NCBI RefSeq assembly: GCF_030848305.1
Contig: NZ_CP114598.1
Coordinates: forward strand, 372,001-436,000
Direction: 5' to 3'
Length of the DNA stretch: 64,000 bases
DNA from: Akkermansia muciniphila
GTDB taxonomy: Bacteria > Verrucomicrobiota > Verrucomicrobiia > Verrucomicrobiales > Akkermansiaceae
Shown: positions 7,774-15,774 of the stretch, piece by piece
How positions within the stretch are numbered: the first letter of the stretch is position 1
Layout: every line of letters begins with the position of its first letter
Notes under the pieces: generated by a model
What the model was told of the DNA's origin: nothing
Seen by the model: the letters and a program-made list of their open reading frames with translations, nothing else
Databases searched by the model: none
Translations under genes and position numbers: made by a program

Positions 7774-8292
7774 ATGCAGACAGGTATCATCAGGGGAATG
7801 TCCGTGCTGGCCGGGCTGCTATGGCTGGCATCCTGCTCATCTTCTCCCAAAAGCCGGGATTATCCGGGCTACATGATCCGTCCCTACACCATCCGGGGGC
7901 ACCGCTACCATCCCATGAACGTGGAACAGGCGCTGACGTATGAACAAACGGGAATTGCCTCCCATTACAATGAATGCGCCCTTTGGGGGCTCGTCAGCGG
8001 AAAAACGGCTATCGGAGAAAACGTGCGCCCCTGGCACCTGCACGCGGCGCATCCTACCCTTCCCCTCCCGTGCGAAGTGCTCGTTCAATCCCTTCGAACA
8101 GGCAAAACCGTGAAAGTCCGCGTGAACGACAGAGGGCCCTTCATCAAAAACAGAATCATCGACCTTAGTGAAGAGGCCGCAGAACGGCTGGACATGAAAC
8201 ACCACGGACTGGACAAAGTCAAAATCACCGTACTTTCCGTAGGAGACGGGAAATGGAAAAAAGAAGCGCCCCCTTGCGCCACTCCGGTCTGA
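7774..8292 (+). CDS. rlpA: RlpA-like lipoprotein (double-psi beta-barrel)
   Basis: Outer-membrane-type lipoprotein: hydrophobic leader and lipobox LASC near residue 21. The RlpA double-psi barrel follows: QTGIASHYNE, SGKTAIGENV, AAHPTLPLPCEVLVQ, then VKVRVNDRGPFIKNRIIDLS, the most conserved stretch of the family (NDRGPF, R.IDLS). RlpA proteins bind or cleave denuded peptidoglycan. The C-terminal SPOR domain found in many RlpA proteins is absent. Start could be ATG 7774 (next to the -10, leaderless) or ATG 7798. Ends 4 bases from the convergent RNase HIII gene. Confidence 0.85.
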   Translation: MQTGIIRGMSVLAGLLWLASCSSSPKSRDYPGYMIRPYTIRGHRYHPMNVEQALTYEQTGIASHYNECALWGLVSGKTAIGENVRPWHLHAAHPTLPLPCEVLVQSLRTGKTVKVRVNDRGPFIKNRIIDLSEEAAERLDMKHHGLDKVKITVLSVGDGKWKKEAPPCATPV

Positions 8293-8296
8293 TTCC

Positions 8297-9202
8297 CTAC
8301 TTCAACACATTCCGCGTGGTCTTAAAATGCATCTTGGCCACCTTGGGCAGCATTTCTTCCCCATGCAGGGCCACCAGCTGGCGCGCGGCCTTCACCACTT
8401 GGCCGGAAGCGCCCAGCGGCAACTTCATGCCGGCACCCTCCCCCGCCGCATCCATCCAGTTCACAAAACGTTCGCGCGCCAGAATGGATGCCGCGGCCAC
8501 AGCCACATCGCTCTCCGCCCGGACACGCTGTTCCAGCCGGATAGACACCTTTTTGGCGGCAAGCGCCCTCTTCAGAACAAACGGATTGGCGAACTGGTCG
8601 CTCAACGCCATGGGGCAATCCGGCACCTTGGCAGCCAGCCCCTCAATCACCGTAGCATGCCCCCAGGCCAGAAAACGGTTCAAATTCCCGAACTCCGGAT
8701 AAAGCTGGTTATACCGTTCCGGACCAATGCTTACCAGGTGAAACCGGATGCCAGGCACCCTGCGGATCCCCTCCGCCAGGAAACGGATTCTGGATGAAGA
8801 CCCTACCATCTTGCTGTCGCAAACGCCCAGCTTGCGCAAAGCGGAGCCGATGCCCCCGTCCACATAAACGCCTGCAACCACCAGCGGGCCGAAGTAATCT
8901 CCCTTTCCACTCTCGTCAATCCCGAAGTGGGGAACAAAACCGCCTCCTTCTTCCATCTCTTCCGGCTGGGTCAAAACTCCGGTCACCTGCGGTTCCAGCG
9001 TAAACTCTACAAAATCATCCGTTCCCTTCCCCTGCAGAAGAAGCTTGTTCTTCTTCTCGTAAACCGTCGCCAGCAGGGAAGGCCCGGCAAAGGAAAAACG
9101 CGCGTAGGGAACCTCTCTTCTTTCAAACCCCTTTTCCTCAAGAATGGACTCAAGCCTTCCGGCCTGGGCGTCAGTCAGCATGGTTGTAAACGTGGTTCGC
9201 AT
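8297..9202 (-). CDS. rnhC: Ribonuclease HIII
   Basis: Degrades the RNA strand of RNA-DNA hybrids. The N-terminal TBP-like domain is at about residues 1-90 and the RNase H domain begins with FGIDESGKGDYFGPLVVAGV, which carries the HIII signature DESGKGD with the catalytic Asp-Glu. Further acidic sites appear in VCDSKMV and LSDQFAN. Length (301 aa) matches RnhC and not RnhB. Start ATG at 9202 has GGAAGGA upstream. Tail-to-tail with rlpA with only 4 bases between. Confidence 0.93.
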   Translation of the reverse strand: MRTTFTTMLTDAQAGRLESILEEKGFERREVPYARFSFAGPSLLATVYEKKNKLLLQGKGTDDFVEFTLEPQVTGVLTQPEEMEEGGGFVPHFGIDESGKGDYFGPLVVAGVYVDGGIGSALRKLGVCDSKMVGSSSRIRFLAEGIRRVPGIRFHLVSIGPERYNQLYPEFGNLNRFLAWGHATVIEGLAAKVPDCPMALSDQFANPFVLKRALAAKKVSIRLEQRVRAESDVAVAAASILARERFVNWMDAAGEGAGMKLPLGASGQVVKAARQLVALHGEEMLPKVAKMHFKTTRNVLK

Positions 9203-9400
9203 ATATCATCCTTCCCGGAGCCGGAACACCCCGGCGGCAAGCAATGGAAGCATCCCAACCATTCCGGTCAAGCAAAATTCCCGCATCGCGCGGTTAAGGA
9301 CGTAAAAATCAAGCATGCCACGGATTATGTGATTTTTTAGGAGACAAATCATGCACGCTGAACTATAAAACTCATACATTCATATCATTCTGCACTTCAT

Positions 9401-9706
9401 ATGGCTAAAACATTAACAAAACGAGACCTCGTTAACAAAATCAGCGCCGAAACCAACTTCACCCAGATTGAAGTGTTCGACATCGTACAGCGTGCCGTGG
9501 ACATTATCTCCAGCACCCTTGCTGAAGGCGACCGTGTGGTGATTCGCAATTTCGGAACCTTCCAGGTGAAGGAAGTGAAGCCCAAAGTAGGCCGCAACCC
9601 CAAAAACCCTGACCAGGATGTGCCGATTCCGGCCCGTTCCGTTGTCAAATTCAAGGTTGGCAAGGAATTGAAGGACCAGGTCGCCAAGCTGACCGCTTCC
9701 AAGTAA
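9401..9706 (+). CDS. hup: HU-family DNA-binding protein
   Basis: Histone-like nucleoid protein. MAKTLTKRDLVNKISAETN is followed by the beta-arm signature VVIRNFGTFQVKEVKPKVGRNPKNP and PARSVVKFKVGKELKDQV. 101 aa, slightly longer than E. coli HU. HU and IHF are hard to separate by eye; the GRNPKNPDQDVPIPA arm fits either. Upstream 198 bases are AT-rich with TATAAA (9364-9369) and TATCAT (9383-9388), likely promoter elements. A strong terminator follows. Confidence 0.95.
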   Translation: MAKTLTKRDLVNKISAETNFTQIEVFDIVQRAVDIISSTLAEGDRVVIRNFGTFQVKEVKPKVGRNPKNPDQDVPIPARSVVKFKVGKELKDQVAKLTASK

Positions 9707-9737
9707 TCCCTGCAGGGATCAGACAGATTACTCCGGG

Positions 9738-9769
9738 CGCCTCCATCAAACAATGGAGGCGTCTTTTTG
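9738..9769 (+). terminator. Terminator of the HU gene
   Basis: CGCCTCCAT (9738-9746), loop CAAACA, ATGGAGGCG (9753-9761), then TCTTTTTGTTTG. Perfect nine-pair stem. Confidence 0.92.
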
Positions 9770-9812
9770 TTTGCAATTTGCGCGCCATTCGGGAATATAA
9801 GGAACCGTGAGC

Positions 9813-10445
9813 ATGTTCCGGATACAGCACCTTCTTCTGATTGCCGCAGCAACGCTTTGCTCCTGCGCCACAGAACGCACGGTAGCCACAAACTTTCAAC
9901 CCCGGCAACGCCCTGATTCGGAAAAAACGGACGCAGAGCTAATGGATGCTCTGGAAGCGAAATTCGCCGGCGGCTTCGGCCAGCAAACGGACAAGGAAGG
10001 AAATACCAGGATGGTGTCCCAGAAACGAAGTTCTTTTGAAGGGCTCCGGTACAGCGGCAACACGTCTCAAATCGCAAAAAAGGCTTTTGAAACCGCATCC
10101 TTTGAAAAAAAGAACTTTGACGGCGCCTCCACCCGGTTTGAAACAAAGAAATGGGACGGCATCAAATCCTTCACGGATGGCAAACTGGAAACGCCAGACT
10201 TCATCGCCCACGCCAGGGGAGTAAATACTCACTCCTGGCAGGATGCCTCCAAACAATACGCCACGCAGCAATCCGGCTTTCAGGGGCGCTCCTGGAAAGA
10301 AGCGGACAAAAGCCTCGGCCGCACCGTCAACCGGGACATTGAAGCCAAGAGACAAAGCTTTGGACAACCAACTATCATGGGTGCGAGGCAGGCCCAGGCG
10401 CACACTATCCAGGAAACGAGGGAAATGATGGGGCGTACGGACTAA
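9813..10445 (+). CDS. Small lipoprotein, function unknown
   Basis: Leader MFRIQHLLLIAAATLCSCA ends in a lipobox-like LCSC, so export and lipidation are likely. The mature part is hydrophilic with repeated short blocks rich in F, K, D and S (KKAFETASFEKKNFDG, RFETKKWDGIKSF, GFQGRSWKEADKS) and a Gln-rich tail. I do not recognise a domain. Start: GTG 9807 and ATG 9813 are both in frame; AAGGA at 9799-9803 is 9 bases from the ATG and only 3 from the GTG, so ATG is preferred. Follows the HU terminator and is probably its own unit. Confidence 0.7.
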   Translation: MFRIQHLLLIAAATLCSCATERTVATNFQPRQRPDSEKTDAELMDALEAKFAGGFGQQTDKEGNTRMVSQKRSSFEGLRYSGNTSQIAKKAFETASFEKKNFDGASTRFETKKWDGIKSFTDGKLETPDFIAHARGVNTHSWQDASKQYATQQSGFQGRSWKEADKSLGRTVNRDIEAKRQSFGQPTIMGARQAQAHTIQETREMMGRTD

Positions 10446-10511
10446 CGCGCCGATGTTTCAGACGTGATCCCATGCCACATTTCAGATTCGACATTGTTTT
10501 CAGCCGCCATC

Positions 10512-10517
10512 TATAAT
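10512..10517 (+). promoter_or_regulatory. -10 element TATAAT before a small gene
   Basis: Consensus TATAAT ends 7 bases before the GTG at 10525. A weak -35 (TCGACA at 10488-10493) lies 18 bases upstream. Predicts a leaderless message. Confidence 0.45.
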
Positions 10518-10524
10518 TCCTCCC

Positions 10525-10788
10525 GTGAGTGCCAAAGACGTTCCTCCTTCCATCACCCTGCCTACCAGCGACTACCATACCATTGTCAAAATGAGCAATC
10601 ATGCCGTCGTGGGAGTCTTCCGCCAGCATGTCTTTGCGCGCCGCAGCACGCGCCGTTACGCGCCCCCCATCCCTGAAGAACACGACTCCTATTGCGTTAA
10701 AAGAACTCCGGAGCGTGTCATGGTTCAAATCTTTCATAACGGCAACGAAGTTTACCGTTGCATTTTTGTGCCGCCTGCCGATTATTGA
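10525..10788 (+). CDS. Small protein, function unknown
   Basis: 87 residues beginning at GTG, with no signal peptide and no motif I recognise (ends NEVYRCIFVPPADY). Support for being real: a consensus TATAAT 7 bases before the start, plausible amino acid composition, and a stop 13 bases before a lipoprotein gene that has its own AGGA Shine-Dalgarno. It could be a cotranscribed partner of that lipoprotein, or a leader peptide. Start is uncertain; the first in-frame ATG is well inside (MSNHAVV). Confidence 0.5.
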   Translation: MSAKDVPPSITLPTSDYHTIVKMSNHAVVGVFRQHVFARRSTRRYAPPIPEEHDSYCVKRTPERVMVQIFHNGNEVYRCIFVPPADY

Positions 10789-10801
10789 CGGCAGGACAAC
10801 C

Positions 10802-11245
10802 ATGAAAGCGCCTTTTTTCAGTCCGGCCTTCTGCCTCATTACAAGCCTGATTACAGCCTGTTCTTCCCCCTCCGGCCCCAATGCGTGGACGCCGGTCACC
10901 TCCGGTTCCCCGCGTGCGCCCATCCCCCAGAACGAAGTTCTGGTCATTGACGAATACCCCATGGGGGAATACACCAACGTGGGGCATTTTAATGGACCGG
11001 AAGGGCGCATTGTCCATGTCTCCATGGAAGATAAGGAACTAATCGACTACTTCACCAGGGAAGCTGCGGCCATGGGAGGCAATACTGTCGTCATCAGGGA
11101 ACCCCGCATTCGGTACCGTTCCGGTGAAGGCAAGAGCAGCCGCGTGGACGTCATCTATGTTCGGGAAGAAATGGGAACGCACGGGGCGGAAGACCTGGGC
11201 ATGGACTCACTCCCCATTGATGAAGAATCTCTGCGGATTTACTAG
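10802..11245 (+). CDS. Small lipoprotein, function unknown
   Basis: Signal sequence MKAPFFSPAFCLITSLITAC with lipobox ITAC. The mature part holds EVLVIDEYPMGEYTNVGHF and then FTREAAAMGGNTVVIREPR, a pattern (Ala-rich helix, GGNtvvI strand) resembling the C-terminal part of several small outer-membrane lipoproteins such as the RcsF/DUF4156-like group; this is a resemblance by eye only. Start ATG 10802 has AGGA 6 bases upstream; the frame is open back to 10601, but that extension overlaps the preceding small gene and lacks a signal sequence. Confidence 0.7.
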   Translation: MKAPFFSPAFCLITSLITACSSPSGPNAWTPVTSGSPRAPIPQNEVLVIDEYPMGEYTNVGHFNGPEGRIVHVSMEDKELIDYFTREAAAMGGNTVVIREPRIRYRSGEGKSSRVDVIYVREEMGTHGAEDLGMDSLPIDEESLRIY

Positions 11246-11290
11246 TTCCGCCGGAATCTTCCCGTGCGCCCTTTCCTGCCCGGAATTTTC

Positions 11291-11506
11291 TCACCCCCTT
11301 CTATTGGCCGCACCGCAATGCGGACATTCTGCACGGGAATTCCCATCCTCCATATAAAACCGGAATCCGCATATCCGGCACTGGAACTTGCGCCTCCGCT
11401 CCAGAAAAGACCGTACCCATCCCACAACCAGGAAAACAAACACCACAGCGCAAAAACCGCCGGCGGCCAGTAAAAACAGGCGCAGCAAAAAATCCTGGAG
11501 GGTCAT
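11291..11506 (-). CDS. Small membrane protein with zinc ribbon
   Basis: 71 residues: one N-terminal membrane helix (LFLLAAGGFCAVVFVFLVVG) followed by a cytoplasmic zinc-ribbon CRIC-GFRFYM...ECPHCGAANRR with two CxxC pairs. ATG at 11506 lies two bases after the stop of the TonB-like gene, with GGAGGAAG in that gene's end as Shine-Dalgarno. Last gene of the exbB-exbD-tonB-like unit. No known family; the zinc ribbon may bind a partner in the complex. Confidence 0.7.
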   Translation of the reverse strand: MTLQDFLLRLFLLAAGGFCAVVFVFLVVGWVRSFLERRRKFQCRICGFRFYMEDGNSRAECPHCGAANRRG

Positions 11507-11508
11507 GC

Positions 11509-12273
11509 TCACGGTTCTTCCTCCTTCCATTCGATGGACATGGTGCCGCTCCGCGGCTCCCTGGACGGAACCCAGCGCAAAGACCGGGCGAACCTCATGG
11601 CGGACTCATCCGCGCCATTGCTGCCGGAAGACTCCAGCAACAACACTTGAGAAGGAACGCCCCAGACATCAACCACCACAAAAAAATCACTCCTCAGCCC
11701 CGTGTGATCTTCACTTCTGGAAAAACCGGACAGTGAGCCGGCTGTAACAATCCGTCCGTCCAGCCCCGGAGAACAAAAAGACAAATAGGGAATGCATGCT
11801 CCGGAAACCTCCAAGGAAGGATTCATCATGGCGCGTATATGAAAATCCGGATGCTGCCACATACGCCAGACCTGATCCGCCACAGTAGGCACGGACAGGG
11901 AAGGCAGAAGCGCCAGAGAAGTATCCGTGGAACGCGGAGAAGGCAAAGCCACGCCCATTTCTCCGGTCGGGCCAGCCGTGACCGGATCAGCCCAGACGGG
12001 GCCTCTCACAGGCAGAGGAGTATTGCGCAGTACATACTGGTGCAGGCGCGGATGATCCGCAGGCAGCAACACCACGGCCCCCGGCTGCTCCCCCCTGCTG
12101 CGGATTTCCGGCATCCCCACATGAACAAAAAGGGCGGCGGCAAAAGCGCAAACGCCAAAAAAAAGCATCCACATCAAAATGCGCCAGCGCAGCATGCCGG
12201 TCTCCCTCCAGTCAAACGTCAATCCCAAATGAAGGTCGAAAATTTTATCCCGGCTCTTTTTATTCAGCTTCAT
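11509..12273 (-). CDS. TonB-like energy transducer (inferred)
   Basis: 254 residues: cytoplasmic N-terminus, one membrane helix (MLRWRILMWMLFFGVCAFAA near residues 27-46), then a long periplasmic part. The C-terminal 60 residues (VVDVWGVPSQVLLLESSG...DESAMRFARSLRWVP) match the TonB C-terminal pattern in which a strand ending in SSG is followed by an Ala-rich helix and a RW.F/VP strand. Proline-rich spacer is short. Placed directly after exbB and exbD, which supports the assignment. Start ATG at 12273 lies 19 bases after the ExbD-like stop. Not a standard TonB; could also be a TolA-like or ExbD-associated protein. Confidence 0.6.
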   Translation of the reverse strand: MKLNKKSRDKIFDLHLGLTFDWRETGMLRWRILMWMLFFGVCAFAAALFVHVGMPEIRSRGEQPGAVVLLPADHPRLHQYVLRNTPLPVRGPVWADPVTAGPTGEMGVALPSPRSTDTSLALLPSLSVPTVADQVWRMWQHPDFHIRAMMNPSLEVSGACIPYLSFCSPGLDGRIVTAGSLSGFSRSEDHTGLRSDFFVVVDVWGVPSQVLLLESSGSNGADESAMRFARSLRWVPSREPRSGTMSIEWKEEEP

Positions 12274-12292
12274 GAGGTAAAAAGGGAAAAAA

Positions 12293-12724
12293 TCAATCCG
12301 CGGGCTCGGCGGCAATATAACACGTCATTCCCTTGGCAAGCACCATATCCACCAGCTGTTGTTCCAGGGCCCGTGAAACGGAATAATCCAAACGCAGGGC
12401 AATCCCCATACGGCTCCCATTCTCCCCGTGCTCCCGGGAAATCCGGTCCAATTCTGAAGAAACGCCTGGCAGACCGCCTTCAATCAGGCGGTTTCCGATA
12501 TAAAAAGCGGGCTGGTCACCAGCCGTAACTGAAATAAACTCCACATCCCCCACAATGTTCATCAGAAAATGGGAAGAAGGAGCCTTTACTTCATACCCGT
12601 ACGCCATACCCACACGGGAAGTCATGAGCGTCAGCACGCAAACAAGAACGACCAAATCCAGCAGGACGACCACCTGAATAAAAAACGCCCCGGCGGGCAA
12701 TGTTGAGCGGGTCTTGATCTGCAT
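12293..12724 (-). CDS. ExbD/TolR-like proton channel subunit
   Basis: About 143 residues with one N-terminal helix, FIQVVVLLDLVVLVCVLTLM, that retains the membrane Asp expected for the proton path in ExbD/TolR, then a periplasmic domain (VEFISVTAGDQPAFYIGNR, RMGIALRLDYSVSRALEQQLVDMV) with the typical ExbD layout. GGAAGGAGG lies just before ATG 12724, settling the start over a GTG 24 bases upstream that would overlap exbB. Works with the ExbB-like protein upstream and the TonB-like protein downstream. Divergent, since the usual PLVDvvF motif reads VVLLDLVVL. Confidence 0.75.
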   Translation of the reverse strand: MQIKTRSTLPAGAFFIQVVVLLDLVVLVCVLTLMTSRVGMAYGYEVKAPSSHFLMNIVGDVEFISVTAGDQPAFYIGNRLIEGGLPGVSSELDRISREHGENGSRMGIALRLDYSVSRALEQQLVDMVLAKGMTCYIAAEPAD

Positions 12725-12748
12725 GACTTTCCTCCTTCCCTGTTGCAC

Positions 12749-13399
12749 TCACACGCCCCGGCCGTTCATGCTCTCTCCGGCCTCGCGCCTTTGCCGGGCA
12801 TCACACACCAGGCAAACGGCCTCCGTACCGGCCCGTTCCAGGGAATGTACAATCTGGCGGGAGCGGGAAGCCAGGTAGGAATAAAACAAATAAGCGGGAA
12901 TAGCAATGCTCAGCCCCAGCGCGGAACTAAGCAAGGCCTGGTAAACGGCATCCGACATGGCGAGAGTGGGCGCCTTCCCTTCCAGAACACCCGGCTGGGA
13001 ATAAAACCCCACCAGCCCCTGGATCGTCCCCAGCACGCCGATGAGCGGGCTCACCGTAGCCACTACCAGCAATCCGCGGATATTCTTTTCAATCTGAAAC
13101 ACCTCCATCTGCACGGAATCCTCTGCCACAGTCCGGAGCTCTTCACGCCTCAATCCGGCATGAGCCAGCACGGAAGAAACCACTCGGGCCGCAGGTTCCG
13201 GCAAAATGGAAGCCTCATGCCGGGCTTCATCCGTCTTCCCGGCATTTACCAGCTTGGAAATGCCTCTTAAAAAATCTCCAGTATTAATCTGAATCCTGTG
13301 AAAATACAAAATCCGCTCCGCAACAACCGCCAGCGCGTAAACGGCCAGAACGCTCAAAACCCAGAACAACGGACCTATCTTGATGATCAATTCATTCAT
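12749..13399 (-). CDS. ExbB/TolQ/MotA-family proton channel
   Basis: 216 residues with the ExbB/TolQ topology: helix LFWVLSVLAVYALAVVAERI at the N-terminus, a cytoplasmic stretch, then two closely spaced helices. The conserved ATVSPLIGVLGTIQGLVGFY (family: A..aPLLGLLGTV.GmI..F) and SDAVYQALLSSALGLSIAIPAYLFYSYL (family: i..AL..Ta.GL.vAIPa...yn.f) are clear. First of the exbB-exbD-tonB-like-zinc ribbon unit; likely energises an outer-membrane receptor. Confidence 0.9.
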   Translation of the reverse strand: MNELIIKIGPLFWVLSVLAVYALAVVAERILYFHRIQINTGDFLRGISKLVNAGKTDEARHEASILPEPAARVVSSVLAHAGLRREELRTVAEDSVQMEVFQIEKNIRGLLVVATVSPLIGVLGTIQGLVGFYSQPGVLEGKAPTLAMSDAVYQALLSSALGLSIAIPAYLFYSYLASRSRQIVHSLERAGTEAVCLVCDARQRREAGESMNGRGV

Positions 13400-13454
13400 A
13401 ACCCTCTTTTTCGCGTTAGATCATGCACACTTCCCATGTAAATTCAACTCAAAC

Positions 13455-14180
13455 CTATGTGGCCCGGCAGCCGAGCTTCTGCAGCAACCGTGCTCCCGCC
13501 CATAATAAGACGGCGCCAACCCACAGCAGGGAGCCGAAACTCAGGAGCCATACCGCATCAAACAGGCACATGCCGGAAAGCAGCACCACTACGGCCGTTT
13601 GAACCCGGGGCCTGCCCGCCTCACGCCGTGCTGCGGCGGAAATCACGCAGGTAAACAAAAACAAACCGAAAGCATACCACAACAACGCCGGAGGAAGAAC
13701 GGACTCTCCCCCCGCACGGGCAAACGCCAGACCGGCGGCCAGCGCCCACACACCGCGGCACAACCCCATCAAAACAATGGAGCCACTCCACAGTTTATGG
13801 AACACATTATACAGGGAAATCACAACCAGCAGCAACGCCCCCACGGCAAACTCCCCGCCCAGCGCCATATTCAGCAACAAACCGGACAACCCGGCCGCCA
13901 AAGACAACAGCCTCAGTACGGAAACGCTCACCGCGCCGCACGGAACGGGGCGGTCTGGATAACGGGCGGCATCCCATCCGGCGTCCACACGGTCATTCTC
14001 CCACATGCCATACAAATAAAAGCACAGCCCCATCAGCGCTACGCCCGCATACAGGGCGGGAGGCGGCAGCTCCGCCCCCCGGACGGAAGCCCACGCCGCC
14101 GCCGCATTGGTAAACAACGTGGGAATATTGGCCGGACGGGAGGAACGAAGCACTCCTCTCAATAAACGGCAATCATGCAT
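13455..14180 (-). CDS. UbiA-family prenyltransferase-like membrane protein
   Basis: Integral membrane protein of about 241 residues with seven or more helices. The motif WENDRVDAGWDAARYPDRPVPCG corresponds to the first Asp-rich site of UbiA enzymes (NDxxDxxxD...RP.p.G), preceded by the typical SSRPANIPTLFTNAAAAW. The second Asp-rich loop is not evident. The pattern is closer to the EboC-like and related UbiA groups than to MenA, so the substrate is unknown. ATG 14180 has TACAGT 8 bases upstream and no Shine-Dalgarno. Same strand as exbB, 55 bases upstream of it. Confidence 0.7.
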   Translation of the reverse strand: MHDCRLLRGVLRSSRPANIPTLFTNAAAAWASVRGAELPPPALYAGVALMGLCFYLYGMWENDRVDAGWDAARYPDRPVPCGAVSVSVLRLLSLAAGLSGLLLNMALGGEFAVGALLLVVISLYNVFHKLWSGSIVLMGLCRGVWALAAGLAFARAGGESVLPPALLWYAFGLFLFTCVISAAARREAGRPRVQTAVVVLLSGMCLFDAVWLLSFGSLLWVGAVLLWAGARLLQKLGCRAT

Positions 14181-14358
14181 CGCCGCATACTGTACAGGGA
14201 AAAACAGCAATGACCAAGCACATCCACAGTCAGTAAAAGTGCGGGAACCGCTATCCCCCCCAATGCAGGGAGGCATCCATACATACCCAGAAATAGATTG
14301 TCTTTGCGGGGCGGGCCCCTATCATGCCGGAAGCATTAAAAATACTCTTCTCTCCCCC

Positions 14359-15477
14359 ATGAATATCAGGACCCACATCCAGGCGCTTCTCATCTGTACC
14401 ATGCCCCTGTCCGCACAGGGACAAAGCATCGTGGATTCAGGGGCCTCCCTTCCGCGGGCCGTCCAGCTTCACGGGGATGATGGCAGGGAAACGGTACGGC
14501 CAGACGAATCCAAGCGCATCTCCCCGAATGAAGCGCCAGCCTCCCGCGTTCAACCCCAGAGAATCGTCAACCGGATTGCTGCCACAGTCAACGGCCGTCC
14601 CATCACAGCCAATGAAGTCAGCGTGCGGCTCATGCCCATCGGAGCGCAACTCGCGGCCCAATACCCCAAACAGGGGCCCGAATTTTACAAACAACTTGCC
14701 CTGGCGAAAAAAAACATCATTGAAGACCTGGTGGAAAGAGAACTGCTCCGCAACGAATTTGAAGGCATGGGCGGCGTCATCAGAGACTCACTCATTGACC
14801 AGGAAATCAACCGCACCATCCTGACCACTTTCAACGGAGATCGCTCCGCCTTCCTGAAAAATTTGAACCTCTCCGGCATGACCATCCGCGCTTTCCGGGA
14901 AATGACGAAAAAACAGCTTCAGGTTCAAATCATGCGGGCTTCCAAATACGACCAGGAAATACCGCCTACTCCGGAGGAAATACAGCAGGAATACGAGGCT
15001 ACCAAAGAACAATACCGGGACCTGACCAAAGACAAAATCAAATTCAAGAAAATCTTCATCCCGATGCTGGGGGATGACTCCGCCTCCACGCCGGAAGTAC
15101 AGCTTAACCTGGCGGAACTCATCGCCAAGGAAATCAAATCCAAAAACGCCACCTTTGAGGAAATGGCCAAACGCTATTCCAAGGATCTATATGCGGAAAA
15201 AGGCGGTGACTGGCCCGTTACGGAACGCTCCACGCTCTCCCCGGAATCCGCGGCCATCATCTTTGGCGCACAGTCCGGCGAAATCATCGGGCCGCTGGTG
15301 GACTCCACCGGCTTCACCATCGTGCTGGTGGAGAAAAAAGAACTGGCTCCTCCGCCCCCCCTCTCCGCCATCAAGGAGCAGATTGACATCATGGCGCGCA
15401 ACAAACGCAGCAATGAACGTTATAAAAAATGGGTGGAACGCCTCCGGAAAAAAGCCATCGTCAAAATATACATCTGA
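14359..15477 (+). CDS. SurA/PpiC-type periplasmic peptidyl-prolyl isomerase
   Basis: Folding helper for exported and outer-membrane proteins. A signal peptide (MNIRTHIQALLICTMPLSAQG) is followed by a SurA N-terminal domain (NRIAATVNGRPITANEV, IIEDLVERELLRNEF) and one parvulin domain (KFKKIFIPML, FEEMAKRYSKD, GGDWPVTERSTLSPE, SGEIIGPLVDSTGFTIVLV). Length 372 aa with a single PpiC repeat, unlike the two in E. coli SurA. The start at 14359 is set by the signal peptide; the frame is open to 14107, but that extension overlaps the divergent UbiA-like gene and has no leader. TACTCT lies 10 bases before the ATG. Confidence 0.85.
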   Translation: MNIRTHIQALLICTMPLSAQGQSIVDSGASLPRAVQLHGDDGRETVRPDESKRISPNEAPASRVQPQRIVNRIAATVNGRPITANEVSVRLMPIGAQLAAQYPKQGPEFYKQLALAKKNIIEDLVERELLRNEFEGMGGVIRDSLIDQEINRTILTTFNGDRSAFLKNLNLSGMTIRAFREMTKKQLQVQIMRASKYDQEIPPTPEEIQQEYEATKEQYRDLTKDKIKFKKIFIPMLGDDSASTPEVQLNLAELIAKEIKSKNATFEEMAKRYSKDLYAEKGGDWPVTERSTLSPESAAIIFGAQSGEIIGPLVDSTGFTIVLVEKKELAPPPPLSAIKEQIDIMARNKRSNERYKKWVERLRKKAIVKIYI

Positions 15478-15697
15478 CTTTTTCTCCTTCCCCCCGTTGC
15501 CGGACCGGCCCATTCAGCAAGGCCGGTCCGGCGTTCTCTCTTTCATTCCCCCGTTTCCCTGGCCGCCGGCCGTTCCGTCCGCTCTCCTTCTCATAACCGG
15601 GGCATCTTCCGCTGGCCCATATCTCCGGAAGACGCCTTCATACATAACTGGACGGCTGCGGCAAGTCATCCCGCCTGACGCGTGAAACCCTGTTGAC

Positions 15698-15722
15698 GGA
15701 ATCCGGCCTGAAACCGGATTCC
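15698..15722. repeat. Inverted repeat upstream of the GH2 gene
   Basis: GGAATCCGG (15698-15706) and CCGGATTCC (15714-15722), perfect nine-base arms, loop CCTGAAA. Followed by AATAAAAA, so it could end the surA-type transcript or act as an upstream operator. The rest of 15478-15697 shows no coding frame I trust. Confidence 0.6.
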
Positions 15723-15733
15723 GCTGAATAAAA

Positions 15734-15767
15734 ATCTTGCAAGATCGCAGATTTCCAGTCGTAATAT
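15734..15767 (+). promoter_or_regulatory. GH2 promoter with palindrome over the -35
   Basis: TTGCAA (15738-15743), 18-base spacer, TAATAT (15762-15767), seven bases to ATG 15775. The -35 sits inside the perfect palindrome ATCTTGCAAGAT (15734-15745), an arrangement expected of a repressor operator. The short distance to the ATG again predicts a leaderless message. Confidence 0.5.
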
Positions 15768-15774
15768 CACAGAT

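Noticed and set aside
14107-14358. N-terminal extension of the SurA-type gene
   Set aside because: Would hide the signal peptide in the interior and overlaps the divergent UbiA-like gene.
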